64,000 nucleotides of DNA, taken from positions 134,383,295 through 134,447,294 of the forward strand of contig NC_057807.1 of assembly GCF_018294505.1 (NCBI RefSeq). Direction: 5' to 3'. The position numbers and the translations under genes are program-made. A model generated the notes under the pieces. That model ran no database searches, was not told where the DNA came from, and saw only the letters and a program-made list of their open reading frames with translations. Below are positions 23,585 to 35,242 of this stretch, in pieces. Every line of letters starts with the position of its first letter. The stretch's first letter is position 1. The stretch comes from Triticum aestivum. Lineage: Eukaryota; Streptophyta; Magnoliopsida; Poales; Poaceae.

Positions 23585-24066
23585 TGTCGGTGTCAAAACC
23601 GGCGGATCTCGGGTAGGGGGTCCCGAACTATGCGTCTAGGCGGATGGTAACAGGAGACAAGGGACACGATGTTTTTACCCAGGTTCAGGCCCTCTCGATG
23701 GAGGTAAAACCCTACTCCTACTTGATTGATATTGAGGATATGGGTAGTACAAGAGTGGATCTACCACGAGATCAAGGAGGCTAAACCCTAGAAGCTAGCC
23801 TATGGTATGATTGTTGTAATGGTTGTTCGTCCTACGGACTAAAACCCTCCGGTTTATATAGACACCGGAGAGGGCTAGGGTTACACAGAGTCGGTTACAA
23901 TGGTAGGAGATCTACATATCCGTATCGCCAAGCTTGCCTTCCACGCCAAGGAAAGTCCCATCCGGACACGGGACGGAGTCTTCAATCTTGTATCTTCATA
24001 GTCTTGGAGTCCGGCTGACGATGATAGTCCGGCTGTCCGGACACCCCCTAGTCCAGGACTCCCTCA
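23585..24066 (-). repeat. Gypsy 5' LTR (right copy)
   Basis: It has the same length and ends as the left copy. A TATA box (TCTATATAAACC on the minus strand) lies at 23851-23862. The sequence just inside it on the minus strand begins TTGGTGCTTTCATTGAG, the position of the primer-binding site, but I cannot assign the tRNA. Confidence 0.95.
23851..23862 (-). promoter_or_regulatory. TATA box in Gypsy 5' LTR
   Basis: TCTATATAAACC on the minus strand is the probable core promoter for the gag-pol RNA. The same box is conserved in the left LTR near 14320-14331. Confidence 0.65.
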
Positions 24067-24071
24067 TCGGT
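24067..24071. repeat. Target site duplication of the Gypsy element, right copy
   Basis: TCGGT matches 14050-14054 exactly. Confidence 0.95.
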
Positions 24072-24509
24072 CATCCGATGTTTTTGTACTGATGAGGAGG
24101 AATCGGAAGTCCGATGGAAACTGGAAATCCGATGTTTTGGCTCTGGAAAGGAGGTAACAGACGTCCGGTGAATACCGGTCGTCCAACACGTGTCAGTCGT
24201 TTGACAGAACCAAGGCACAGAAGATGAGATCCTAAAGAAGATAATTTGAGCAAGACTTTAACAAGACCCCATGTTCCCCTCTTAATAGTGCGGGATCCCT
24301 ATTCTCAAGAACAATCATAAAAAGGTGCCTAAGCCAGTAGACTTGTTTCTTCATTCTTGAGGAAGATAAATATTTCTGAAGTCATAATCCACACACACAT
24401 GTTCCCGAGGGCACTAAAACCTGAGATATACTTGACAAACTTTGTTAGTCCCCTATGAGTATATTGTCATCAACATCAAAATAAGATTAAGGGCATGATT
24501 GCACTTTCA
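24072..24509 (-). repeat. Copia 5' LTR, outer portion (U3 side)
   Basis: It resumes the Copia LTR after the Gypsy insertion, with two further degenerate 54-bp units, and ends in TTCA at 24509. On the minus strand this gives an LTR start of TGAAAGTGCAATCATGCC. The next base begins different, older Copia sequence. Confidence 0.75.
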
Positions 24510-24889
24510 ACAGCGCCTCTGCCTGCCCTGGCACTTCCGCCGCGTGCGGCGCCGCAGCTTGCTCGCACATGCCTCGATTAATCTGAGTCCGCCATTGCAA
24601 TATGCTCGCTCGATCAATCCGATCGCCGGATGTCTCGCCTGATGCTGCTACATGAACACGCGCCTTCCTATCGCTTCCTCTAGATCAACCATCCACAACC
24701 TCAAATCAAACCTTGCTTTGAAGATTACTGAACTCCCACACATTACATTGATCTCAGTCAAGTGTACATCTACAGAGGAGGCTGCCCACATAACAACACA
24801 CATAGGTGCGTGGGGAGTCAGATGCGGTCTCCTTGGAGACTCGGACTAGAGGTTACATATAGAACCGCACACATGTTATATCACATTCA
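24510..24889 (-). repeat. Partial 3' LTR of the second Copia element
   Basis: On the minus strand it starts TGAATGTGATATAACATG directly after the G tract. Only about 380 bp remain before the boundary of the first Copia LTR. It contains no coding sequence. Confidence 0.55.
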
Positions 24890-24901
24890 CCCCCCCCCCC
24901 C
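24890..24901 (-). other. Polypurine tract: run of twelve G
   Basis: Twelve consecutive C on the plus strand (G on the coding strand) lie between pol and the LTR start, exactly where the plus-strand primer is generated. Confidence 0.7.
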
Positions 24902-24948
24902 GCAGCTAGAACTATGCTAGCGATGTTGTTCAGGCTGGCACAAAGCTC

Positions 24949-25939
24949 CTAAAAGATGCTGGATGGCAGACCCTTAGTGAATATGTCCGCAAACTGTGAG
25001 CTGGTAGGAACGTGAAGAACCTGAGTGTCCCCAAGAGCAACATGATCTCTGACGAAGTACAAATCAATCTCCACATGTTTTGTGGGCTGTACTGGGTTCG
25101 ACAACATGTACATGGCGCTCAAGTTATCACAACAGACGACAGTGGCGTGAGGGACGGGTTGATGAAGCTCGGCAAGCAGCTGATGGAGCCACGTGGTCTC
25201 GGCGACACAATTTGCCACGACCCGGTACTCGGCTTCGGCGCTGGACCTGGAGACAGTGGGTTGCCAGCGTGAGGACCAGGAGACCAAATTAAACACAGAA
25301 CCCAGAAGTCAACCGACAGGTGTCGGGACACCTGACCCAGTCAGCGTCCGAGTAGGCAGTGAGCGCACTGGATGCAGATCGATGGAGTTGAAGCCCAAGA
25401 TGTGAAGTCCCACGAACATAGTGAAGGATTCGTTTGAGGAGCTGGAAGTGAGCCTCATGCGGATCATGGATGAAAAGACACACTTGTTGGACGGTGTAGG
25501 AGAGATCGGGCCGAGTGAGGGTGAGGTACTGGAGGGCACCAACCAGGCTTCGGTAGTGAGTGGGATCGCTGAAGCGTGGGCCGGCATGAGCCGACAACTT
25601 GGAGCGTGTGTCGATAGGAGTGGAGATGGGTGTTCAATTGAGCATGTGGGCACAGTCAAGGATCTCAAGAGCATACTGTTGTTGGGAAAGAAAGGGCCCT
25701 GGGTGGTGCGCTGCACATTAACGCCGAGAAAATGATGAATGTCGCCCAAGTTACTCATGGAGAACTCGTTTTTGAGAGAGTCGATGATGTGGTGTAGGAG
25801 AGCAGTGGTGCTGGCGGTGAGGATGATATCATCGACGTAGAGTAAGAGCTAGGCAATGGAGGAACCGTGGTGGAGAATGAAAAGCGAGGAGTCACTTTTG
25901 GAAGCGACAAACCCAACGGAGTGGATGAACGTTTTGAAC
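24949..25939 (-). pseudogene. Second Copia: RT C-terminal half and RNase H
   Basis: Moving down the minus strand from the Angela junction are the RT palm with YVDDIILTAST, a MSNLGDIHHFLGVNVQRT block, RSLVGALQYLTLTRPDL, a LKRILHYVRGT block and the RNase H motifs SRSSAEAEYRV and VEIDLYFVRDHV, ending in ADIFTKGLP. The pieces lie in three frames, and a stop occurs just before the YVDD motif, so several mutations separate them. The catalytic Asp pair and the RNase H Glu are still visible. The LTR-side end is close to the expected polyprotein terminus. Confidence 0.85.
25935..25939. repeat. Target site duplication of the Angela-type element, left
   Basis: TGAAC precedes the LTR and is matched at 34535-34539. 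Confidence 0.95.
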
Positions 25940-27688
25940 TGTTGGGGAACGTAGTAATTTCAAAAATTTTCCTACGCACACGCAAGATCATGGTGATGGC
26001 ATAGCAACGAGAGGGGAGAGTATTCGTCCATGTACCCTCGTAGACCGTAAGCGGAGGCGTTAGCACAACGCGGTTGATGTAGTCGTACGTCTTCACGATC
26101 CGACCGATCCAAGCACCGAATGTACGGGGCCTCCGAGTTCAGCACACGTTCAGCTCGATGACTATCTCCAGCCTCTGATCCAGCAAAGCTCCGGAGATGA
26201 GTTTCGTCAGCACGACGGCGTGGTGACGATGATGATGTTCTACCGGCGCAGGGCTTCGCCTAAACTCCGCGACAATATGACCGAGGTGGAATATGGTGGA
26301 GGGGGGCACCGCACACGGCTAAGGACCGATCCATAGATCAACTTGTGTGTCTATGGGGTGCCCCCTGCCCCCGTATATAAAGGAGCAAGGGGGGAGGCCG
26401 GCCGGCCCTTGGGGCGTGCCAAGGAGGGGGGAGTCCTCCTCCTAGTGGGAGTAGGACTCCCCTTTCCTAGTCCAACTAGGAAGGAGGAAGGGGGAAGGAA
26501 AGAGAGGGAGAGGGAGAGGGAAAGAGGGGCTGCGCCCCCCTCCCCTAGTCCAATTCGGACTCCCCTGGGAGGGGGCGCGCCACCTCCTGGGCTGCTGCCC
26601 TCTCTCTCCCCTCAGGCCCACTAAGGCCCAATACTTCCCCGGGGGGTTCCGGTAACCCCTCCGGCACTCCGGTTTTCTCCGAAATCACCCGGAACACTTC
26701 CGGTGTCCGAATATAGTCGTCCAATATATCAATCTTTATGTCTCGACCATTTCGAGACTCCTCGTCATGTCCGTGATCACATCCGGGACTCCGAAAAAAC
26801 TTCGGTACATCAAAACTTATAAACTCATAATAAAACTATCATCGTAACGTTAAGCGTGCGGACCCTACGGGTTCGAGAACTATGTAGACATGACCTAGAA
26901 CCATTCTCGGTTAATAACCAATAGCGGGACCTGGATGCCCATATTGGTTCCTACATATTCTATGAAGATCTTTATCGGTGAAACCGCATAACAACATACG
27001 TTGTTCCCTTTGTCATCGGTATGTTACTTGCCCGAGATTTGATCGTCGGTATCCAATACCTAGTTCAATCTCGTTACTGGCAAGTCTCTTTACTCGTTCT
27101 GTAATGCACCATCTCGTAACCAACTCATTGGTCACATTGCTTGCAAGGCTTATAATGATGTGCATTACCGAGAGGGCCCAGAGATACCTCTCCGACGATC
27201 GGAGTGACAAAACCTAATCTCGAAATACGCCAACTCAACATGTACCTTCGGAGACACCTGTAGTACTCCTTTATAATCACCCAGTTACGTTGTGACGTTT
27301 GGTAGTAGCCAAAGTGTTCCTCCGGTAAACAGGAGTTGCATAATCTCATAGTTACAGGAACATGTATAAGTCATGAAGAAAGCAATAGCAGTATACTAAA
27401 CGATCAAGTGCTAGGCTAACGGAATGGGTCATGTCAATCACATCATTCTTCTAATGATGTGATCCCACTAATCAAATGACAACACATGTCTATGGTTAGG
27501 AAACATAACCATCTTTGATTAATGAGCTAGTCAAGTAGAGGCATACTAGTGACTATAGTTTTGTCTATGTATTCACACATGTATCATGTTTCCGGTTAAT
27601 ACAATTCTAGCATGAATAATAAACATTTATCATGAAATAAGGAAATAAATAATAACTTTATCATTGCCTCTAGGGCATATTTCCTTCA
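25940..27688 (-). repeat. Angela-type 3' LTR (left copy)
   Basis: It runs from TGTTGGGGAACG to CTTCA on the plus strand. It includes an AG-rich, low-complexity stretch near 26485-26530. Open frames inside it repeat in the other LTR and are not genes. Confidence 0.95.
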
Positions 27689-28073
27689 GTCTCCCACTTG
27701 CACTAGAGTCAATAATCTAGTTCACATCGCCATGTGATTTAACACCAATAATCGTATCTGTATATGATTAACACCCATAGTTCACATCGTCATGTGACCA
27801 ACACCCAAAGGGTTTACTAGAGTCAATAATCTAGTTAACATTGCTATGTGATTAACACGCAAAGAGTACAAAGGTATGATCATGTTTTGCTCGTGAGAGA
27901 AGTTTAGTCAACAGGTCTGTCACATTTAGAGCCGTATGTATTTTGCAAATATTCTATGTCTACAATACTTTGCACGGAGCTACTCTAGCTAATTGCTCCC
28001 ACTTTCAATATGTATCCAGATTAAGACTTAGAGTCATCTGGATCAGTGCCAAAACTTGTATCGACGTAACCTT
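27689..28073 (-). other. Angela-type element 3' end, RNase H region eroded
   Basis: This should hold the RNase H terminus and polypurine tract. Only scattered similarity is left; a short TAGAGTCAATAATCTAGTT block occurs twice (27709 and 27821). No open frame is supported. Confidence 0.45.
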
Positions 28074-30385
28074 TTACGACGAACCTTTTGTCACCTCCAT
28101 AATTGAGAAACATATCCTTATTCCACTAAGGATAATTTTGACCAATGTCCAGTGATCTACTCCTAGATCACTATTGTACTCCCTTGCCAAACCAGGGCAG
28201 AGTATACAATAGGTCTGGTTCACAGTATAGCATACTTTATAGAACCTATGACTGAGGCATAGGGAATGACTTTTCATTCTCTTTCTATTTTCTACCATGG
28301 TCGGGTTTTGAGTCTTACTCAACTTCACACCTTGCAACACAGGCAAGAACTCCTTCTTTGACTGTTCCATTTTGAACTACTTCAAAATCTTGTCAAGGTG
28401 TGTACTCATTGAAAATCTTATCAAGCGTCTTGATCTATCTCAATAGATCTTGATGCTCAATATGTAAGTAGCTTTACTGAGGTCTTTATTTTAAAGAACT
28501 CCTTTCAAACACTCCTTTATGCTTTGCAGAATAATTCTACATTATTTCCGATCAACAATATGTCATTCACATATACTTATCAGAAATGCTGTAGTGCTCC
28601 CACTCACTTTCTTGTAAATACAGGCTTCACCGTAAGTCTGTACAAAACTATATGCTTTGATCAACTCATCAAAGCGTATATTCCAACTCTGAGATGCTTG
28701 CACCAGTCCATAGATGGATCGCTGGAGCATGCACATTTTATTAGTACCTTTAGGATTGACAAAACCTTCTGGTTGCATCATATACAACTCTTCTTTGAGA
28801 AAACCATTAAGGAATGCAGTTTTGACATCCATTTGCCAGATTTCATAAATTGTGGCAATTGCTAACATGATTCAGACAGACTTAAGCATCGCCACAGTTG
28901 AGAAAATCTCATTGTAGTCAACACCTTGAACTTGTCAAAAACCTTTTTGTGACAAGTCGAGCTTTGTAGATAGTAACACTACTATCAACGCCCGTCTTCC
29001 TCTTGAAGATCCATTTATACAATATGGCTTGCCGATCATCGGGCAACTCCACCAAAGTCCACACTTTGTTCTCATACATGGATCCCATCTCAGATTTCAT
29101 GACCTTAAGCCATTTTGCGGAATCTGGGCTCATCATCGCTTCCTCATAGTTCGTAGGTTCATCATGGTCTAGTAACATGACTTCCAGAACAGGATTATCG
29201 TACCACTCTGGTGCGGACTATACTATGGAAGACCTACGAGGTTCTGTAGTAACTTGATCTGAAGTTTCATGATCATCATCATTAGCTTCCTCACTAATTG
29301 GTGTAGAAATCACTGGAACTGATTTCAGTGATGAACAATTTTCCAATTAGGGAGAAGGTACAGTTACCTCATCAAGTTCTACTTTTCTCCCACTCACTTC
29401 TTTCGAGAGAAACTCCTTCTCTAGAAAGGATCTATTTTTAGCAACGAATATCTTGCCTTCGGATCTATGATAGAAGGTGTACCCAACAATTTCCTTTGGG
29501 TATTCTATGAAGACGCACTTCTCCGATTTGGGTTCGAGCTTATCAGGATGAAACCTTTTCACATAAGCATCGCAACCCCAAACTTTAAGAAACAACAACT
29601 TGGGTTTCTTGCTAAACCACAGTTCATATGGTGTCATCTCAACGGATTTAGATGGTGCCCTTTTAACGTGCATGCAGCTGTCTCTAATGCATAACCCAAA
29701 AACAATAGTGGTAAATCAGTAAGAGACATCATAGATCACACTATATCCAATAAAGTGCGGTTACGATGTTTGGACACACCATAACGTTGTGGTGTTCCAG
29801 GTGGCGTGAGCTGTGAAACTATTCCACATTGTTTTAATTGAAGACCAAACTCGTAACTCAAATATTCGTCTCCGCGATCAGATCGCAGAAAATTTATTTT
29901 CTTGTTACGATGATTTTTCCACTTCACTCTGAAATTCTTTGAACCTTTCAACTATTTCAGACTTATGTTTCATCAAGTAGATATACCCATATCTGCTCAA
30001 ATCATCTTGTGAAGGTCAGAAAATAACGATATTTGCCACGAGCATCAACACTCATTGGATCGCATACATTGGTATGTATTATTTCCAATAAGTCAGTAGC
30101 TTGTTCCATTGTTCCGGAGAACGGAGTTTTAGTCATCTTGCACAAAAGGCACGGTTCGCAAGCATCAAATGATTCATAACCAAGTGATTCCGAAAATCCA
30201 TCTTTATGGAGTTTCTTCATGCGCTTTACACCGATATGACCAAAACGGCAGTGCCACAAATAAGTTGCACTATCATTATTAACTTTGCATCTTTTGGCAT
30301 CAATATTATGAATATGTGCATCACTACGATCGAGAGCCAACAAACTATTTTCGTTGGGTGTATGACCATTGAAGGTTTTATTCAT
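28074..30385 (-). pseudogene. Angela-type pol: integrase and RT remnants
   Basis: At 30002-30385 is the zinc-binding GAG-pre-integrase (LWHCRFGHIGVKRM, CEPCLLCKM). At 29736-29951 is the integrase core with LRSDRGDEYLS and a GTPQRYGVSKHRNR block, where Lys stands at the place of the catalytic Glu. At 29347-29673 is the integrase C-terminus (TPYELWFSKKPKL). RT follows at 28918-29178 and 28563-28868 ([20 protein letters not shown]), but the YVDD position is not recognisable and stops follow. Several frames and stops confirm it is dead. Any mobilisation would need proteins supplied by other copies. Confidence 0.9.
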
Positions 30386-30649
30386 TTAACAATTATTCTC
30401 TGATTTTAAATTAATTACCGTATTGTAATAAACATGATCAAATCATATTCATGCTCAACGCAAACACCAAATAACATTTATTTAGCTTTTACACTAATCC
30501 CGAAAGTATAGGGAGTGTGCGATGATGATCATATTAATCTCGGAACTACCTCCAACACTCATCGTTACTTCCCCTTCAACTAGTCTTTGTTTATTCTGTA
30601 ACTCCTGTTTCGAGTTACTAATCTTATCAACCGAACAAGTATCAAATAC

Positions 30650-31541
30650 TCAGGGGCTACTATAAACACTAGTAAAGCACACATCAATAACCTGTATATC
30701 AAATATACCCTTGTTCACTTTGCCATCCTTCTTATCCACCAAATATTCAGGGCATTTCCGCTTCCAGTGACCATTTCCTTTGCAGTGTAAGCACTCAGTT
30801 TCAGGCTTTGGTCCAGCTTTGGTCTTCTTCACGGGAGTGACAACTTGTTTGCCATTCTACTTGAAGTTTCCCTTTCTTTCCCTTTGCCCTTTTCTTGAAA
30901 CTAGTGGTCTTGTCAATCATCAACACTTGATGCTCTTTCTTGATTTCTACCTTCGTTGATTTCAACATCACGAAGAGCTTGGGAATCGTTTTCGTCATCC
31001 CTTGCATACTATAGTTCATCTCGAAGTTCTAGTAACTTAGTGATGGTGACTAGAGAATTCTGTCAATCACTATCTTATCTGGAAGATTAACTCCCACTTG
31101 ATTCAAGCGATTGAAGTATCCAGACAATCTGAGCACATGCTCACTAGTTGAGCGATTCTCCTCCATCTTTTAGCTATAGAACTTGTTGGAGACTTCATAT
31201 CTCTCAACTCGGGTATTTGCTTGAAATATTAACTTCAATTCCTAGAACATCTCATATGGTCCATGATGTTCAAAACATCTTTGAAGTCCCGATTCTAAGC
31301 CATAAAGCATGGTGCACAAAACTATCAAGTAGTCATCATATTGAGCTAGCCAAACGTTCATAACGTCTGCATCTGCTCCTGCAATAGGTCTGTCACCTAG
31401 CGGTGCATTAAGGACATAATTCTTCTGTGCAGCAATGAGGATAAACCTCAGATCACGGATCCAATCTACATCATTGCTACTAACAATTTTCAACACAATT
31501 TTCTCTAGGAACATATCAAAATAAACATATGAAAGCAACAA
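30650..31541 (-). pseudogene. Angela-type gag with intact zinc knuckle, broken frame
   Basis: At 31242-31541 is the start of gag (DWIRDLRFILIAAQKNYVL, then ESGLQRCFEHHGPYEMF). At 30801-31019 is a basic central part, and at 30650-30832 the nucleocapsid knuckle CLHCKGNGHWKRKC, which keeps all four CX2CX4HX4C ligands. The three parts lie in different frames. Gag would package element RNA; here it is a remnant. Confidence 0.85.
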
Positions 31542-32770
31542 CGCAAGCTATTGATCTTACAACATAATTTGCAAAATACTACCAGGACTAAGTTCATGAT
31601 AAATTTAAGTTCAATTAATTATATTACTTAAGAACTCCCACTTAGACAGACATCTCTCTAGTCATCTAAGTGATCACGTGATCCAAATCAACTAAACCAT
31701 AACCGATCATCACGTGAGATGGAGTAGTTTTCAATGGTGAACATCACTATGTTGATCATATCTACTATATGATTCACGCTCGACCTTTCGGTCTCCATGC
31801 TCCGAGGCCATATCTGCATATGCTAGGCTCATCAAGTTTAACCTGAGTATTCCGCGTGTGCAAAACTGGCTTGCACCCGTTGTAGATGTACGTAGAGCTT
31901 ATCACACCCAATCATCACGTGGTGTCTGGGCACGACGAACTTTGGCAACGGTGCATACTCAGGGAGAACACTTCTTGATAATTAGTGAGAGATCATCTTA
32001 AAATGCTACCGTCAAACAAAGCAAGATAAGATGCATAAAGGATAAACATCACATGCAATCAATATAAGTGATATGATATGGCCATCATCATCTTGTGCTT
32101 GTGATCTCCATCTTCGAAGCACCGTCATGATCACCATCGTCACCGGCGCGACACCTTGATCTCCATCGTAGCATCATTGTCGTCTCGCCAATCTTATGCT
32201 TCTACGACTATCGCTACCGCTTAGTGATAAAGTAAAGCATTACAGGGCGATTGCATTGCATACAATAAACCGACAACCATATGGCTCCTGCCAGTTGCCG
32301 ATAACTTCGGTTACAAAACATGATCATCTCATACAATAAAATATAGCATCACGTCTTGACCATATCACATCACAACATGCCCTGCAAAAACAAGTTAGAC
32401 GTCCTCTAGTTTGTTGTTGCAAGTTTTACGTGGCTGCTACGGGCTTAGCAAGAACCGTTCTTACCTACGCATCGAAAACCACAATGATAGTTCGTCAAGT
32501 TGGTGCTGTTTTAACCTTCGCAAGGACCGGGCGTAGCCACACTCGATTCAGCTAATGTGAGAGAGACAGACACCCGCCAGCCACCTTTAAGCACGAGTGC
32601 TCGTAACGGTGAAACCAGTCTTGCGTAAGCGTACGCGTAATGTCGGTCCAGGCCGCTTCAGCTCACAATACCGCCGAACCAAAGTATGACATGCTGGTAA
32701 GCAGTATGACTTGTATCGCCCACAACTCACTTGTGTTCTACTCGTGCATATAACATCAATGCATAAAACC
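31542..32770 (-). other. Long untranslated leader of the Angela-type element
   Basis: About 1.2 kb between the primer-binding site and gag has no supported coding sequence. Long leaders are usual in BARE-1/Angela elements and hold the packaging and dimerisation signals. Confidence 0.6.
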
Positions 32771-32784
32771 TGGCTCTGATACCA
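32771..32784 (-). other. Primer-binding site of the Angela-type element
   Basis: TGGTATCAGAGCCA on the minus strand, one base from the LTR, is complementary to initiator methionine tRNA. Confidence 0.9.
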
Positions 32785-32785
32785 C

Positions 32786-34534
32786 TGTTGGGGAACGTAG
32801 TAATTTCAAAAATTTCCTATGCACACGCAAGATCATGGTGATGGCATAGCAACGAGAGGGGAGAGTATTCGTCCACGTACCCTCATAGACCGTAAGCGGA
32901 AGAGTTAGCACAACACGGTTGATGTAGTCGTACGTCTTCACGATCCGACCGATCCAAGCACCGAACGTACGGGGCCTCCGAGTTCAGCACACGTTCAGCT
33001 CGATGACTATCTCCGGCCTCCGATCCAGCAAAGCTCCGGAGATGAGTTCCGTCAGCACGACGGCGTGGTGACGATGATGATGTTCTACCGGCGCAAGGCT
33101 TCGCCTAAACTCCGCGATGATATGACCGAGGTGGAATATGGTGGAGGGGGGGCACCGCACACGACTAAGGACCGATCCGTAGATCAACTTGTGTGTCTAT
33201 GGGGTGCCCCCTGCCCCCGTATATAAAGGAGCAAGGGGGGAGGCCGGCCGGCCCTTGGGGCGCGCCAAGGAGGGGGGAGTCCTCCTCCTAGTGGGAGTAG
33301 GACTCCCCTTTCCTAGTCCAACTAGGAAGGAGGAAGGGGGAAGGAAAGAGAGGGAGAGGGAGAGGGAAAGAGGGGCTGCGCCCCCCTCCCCTAGTCCAAT
33401 TCGGACTCCCCTGGGAGGGGGCGCGCCACCTCCTGGGCTGCTGCCCTCTCTCTCCCCTCAGGCCCACTAAGGCCCAATACTTCCCCGGGGGGTTCCGGTA
33501 ACCCCTCCGGCACTCCGGTTTTCTCCGAAATCACCCGGAACACTTCCGGTGTCCGAATATAGTCGTCCAATATATCAATCTTTATGTCTCGACCATTTCG
33601 AGACTCCTCGTCATGTCCGTGATCACATCCGGGACTCCGAACAAACTTCGGTACATCAAAACTTATAAACTCATAATAAAACTATCATCGTAACGTTAAG
33701 CGTGCGGACCCTACGGGTTCGAGAACTATGTAGACATGACCTAGAACCATTCTCGTTCAATAACCAATAGCGGGACCTGGATGCCCATATTGGTTCCTAT
33801 ATATTCTACGAAGATCTTTATCGGTCAAACCGCATAACAACATACGTTGTTCCCTTTGTTGTCGGTATGTTACTTGCCCGAGATTTGATCGTTGGTATCC
33901 AATACCTAGTTCAATCTCGTTACTGGCAAGTCTCTTTACTCATTCTGTAATGCACCATCTCATAACCAACTCATTGGTCACATTGCTTGCAAGGCTTATA
34001 ATGACGTGCATTACCGAGAGGGCCCAGAGATACCTCTCCGACGATCGGAGTGACAAAACCTAATCTCGAAATACGCCAACTCAACATGTACCTTCGGAGA
34101 CACCTGTAGTACTCCTTTATAATCACCCAGTTATGTTGTGACATTTGGTAGTACCCAAAGTGTTCCTCCGGTAAACGAGAGTTGCATAATCTCATAGTTA
34201 TAGGAACATGTATACGTCATGAAGAAAGCAATAGCAGTATACTAAACGATCAACTGCTAGGCTAACGGAATGGGTGATGTCAATCACATCATTCTTCTAA
34301 TGATGTGATCCCACTAATCAAATGACAACACATGTCTATGGTTAGGAAACATAACCATCTTTGATTAATGAGCTAGTCAAGTAGAGGCATACTAGTGACT
34401 ATAGTTTTGTCTATGTATTCACACATGTATCATGTTTCCGGTTAATACAATTCTAGCATGAATAATAAACATTTATCATGAAATAAGGAAATAAATAATA
34501 ACTTTATTATTGCCTCTAGGGCATATTTCCTTCA
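32786..34534 (-). repeat. Angela-type 5' LTR (right copy)
   Basis: It matches the left LTR in length and ends. A TATA-like stretch lies at about 33219-33228. It is adjacent to the primer-binding site on the left and the TGAAC duplication on the right. Confidence 0.95.
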
Positions 34535-34539
34535 TGAAC
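34535..34539. repeat. Target site duplication of the Angela-type element, right
   Basis: TGAAC matches 25935-25939. Confidence 0.95.
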
Positions 34540-35236
34540 CGGTGGAATTAGGTGCGAGGGGCCTGTTTGAGACCATAGAGGGATTTGTGGAGGCGACAAA
34601 CACGCGTGGGGCGATCCGGGTCGATGAATCCCGACGGTTGCTGATAGTAAACCGTCTCACGAAGATCACCGTGGAGAAAAGCATTCTTCATGTCCATCTC
34701 GTGAATGGGCCACGAGCGAGCGGTGGCAATGCTCAACACCACATGGATTGTAGCCGGCTTGATCACCGGGCTAAACGTCTCGTCGTAATCCACCCCATGA
34801 TGCTAAGAGAAGCCACAAACCACCCACCGAGCTTTGTACCAAGCGAGGGAGCCATCCGGATTGAGCTTGTGACAACAAAAATCCATTTGTCGATCACCAC
34901 ATTTGTACCTGCATTAGGAGCAACTAGAGACCATGTGTCATTCCGCATTAGCGCATTATATTCATTAAGCATAGCAGGGTGGAGAGCAGGCGGATGGGGC
35001 AGCATGGAGCAGGCCGAAGAGAGAGCGGGAGATTCGGTGGGGTTGGCGGGCGTTGATCCCGAAGGAGATAAAGCGCTACATGACAGAGAGCGACGTGCGC
35101 TACATGGGGAGAGGGCCGAGGCAGGGATGCATGGCTCGGGGTTGGTGGGCGTTGCATGGCGCGGGGTGGAGGGTGGTGGGGTTGGGTTGGGCGCTACATG
35201 CGGGATGGCTGGAAGGGGATTTTGGGTGTGTGGCAC
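34540..35236 (-). pseudogene. Second Copia: RT N-terminal half
   Basis: At 34763-35236 a proline-rich linker leads into the RT opening (MLNEYNALMRNDTWSLV, NVVIDKWIF). After a frameshift, 34548-34793 carries DYDETFSPVIKPATIHVVL, MDMKNAFLHGDL and LYGLKQAP. An in-frame stop occurs just before the Angela junction. The rest of RT lies on the other side of the insertion at 24949-25939. Upstream integrase and gag are not in the window because the second Gypsy LTR begins at 35243. Confidence 0.85.
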
Positions 35237-35242
35237 GGCAGG

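Larger units (their letters stand above)
14055..24066 (-). mobile_element. Full-length Gypsy LTR retrotransposon (Fatima-like)
   Basis: It has two 482-bp LTRs with TG and CA ends, a 5-bp duplication (TCGGT) and a total length of 10,012 bp. Read on the minus strand the order is gag, protease, RT, RNase H, integrase (Gypsy order), with a spliced gene on the opposite strand between pol and the 3' LTR. The LTRs differ at six sites with no indels (about 1.2%). With a commonly used grass LTR rate of 1.3e-8 per site per year this suggests roughly half a million years. Family naming is from memory of the LTR. Confidence 0.95.
6289..24509 (-). mobile_element. Copia LTR retrotransposon, degenerate, split by Gypsy insertion
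   Basis: The coding order read on the minus strand is gag, linker, integrase, reverse transcriptase, RNase H, which defines Copia. The 5' LTR is on the right (13048-14054 plus 24072-24509), followed by a TGGTATCAGAGCC primer-binding site. The body runs from 12993 down to 7112, then a purine tract and an LTR-like segment ending at the CACTA boundary. The two LTR regions share motifs but are far from identical, so the element is old, chimeric or mis-paired. A Gypsy element (14055-24066) interrupts its right LTR. I do not recognise the family by name. Confidence 0.8.
25940..34534 (-). mobile_element. Angela/WIS/BARE-1-type Copia retrotransposon, full length
   Basis: The LTRs are exactly 1749 bp each, the duplication is TGAAC and the total is 8595 bp. 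On the minus strand the LTR starts TGAAGGAAATATGCCCTAG, the hallmark of this abundant Triticeae group, and a TGGTATCAGAGCCA primer-binding site follows the 5' LTR. Structure is complete but the coding region is eroded. By eye the LTRs differ at roughly 35-40 positions, about 2%, so it appears older than the Gypsy element at 14055-24066. Confidence 0.95.
24510..35242 (-). mobile_element. Second Copia element, fragments split by the Angela-type element
   Basis: Two flanks (24510-25939 and 34540-35242) together hold a partial 3' LTR, a polypurine tract and pol sequence in the order expected on the minus strand. Deleting the nested element plus one target duplication joins the RT sequence in frame across the junction. 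Its 5' part is cut off by the LTR of the second Gypsy element at 35243, and its 3' LTR stops at the first Copia element. Confidence 0.85.

Noticed and set aside
26343..26624. Frame of 93 codons, present again at 33189-33470
   Set aside because: It lies in the Angela-type LTR and is duplicated only because the LTR is; AG-rich low complexity.
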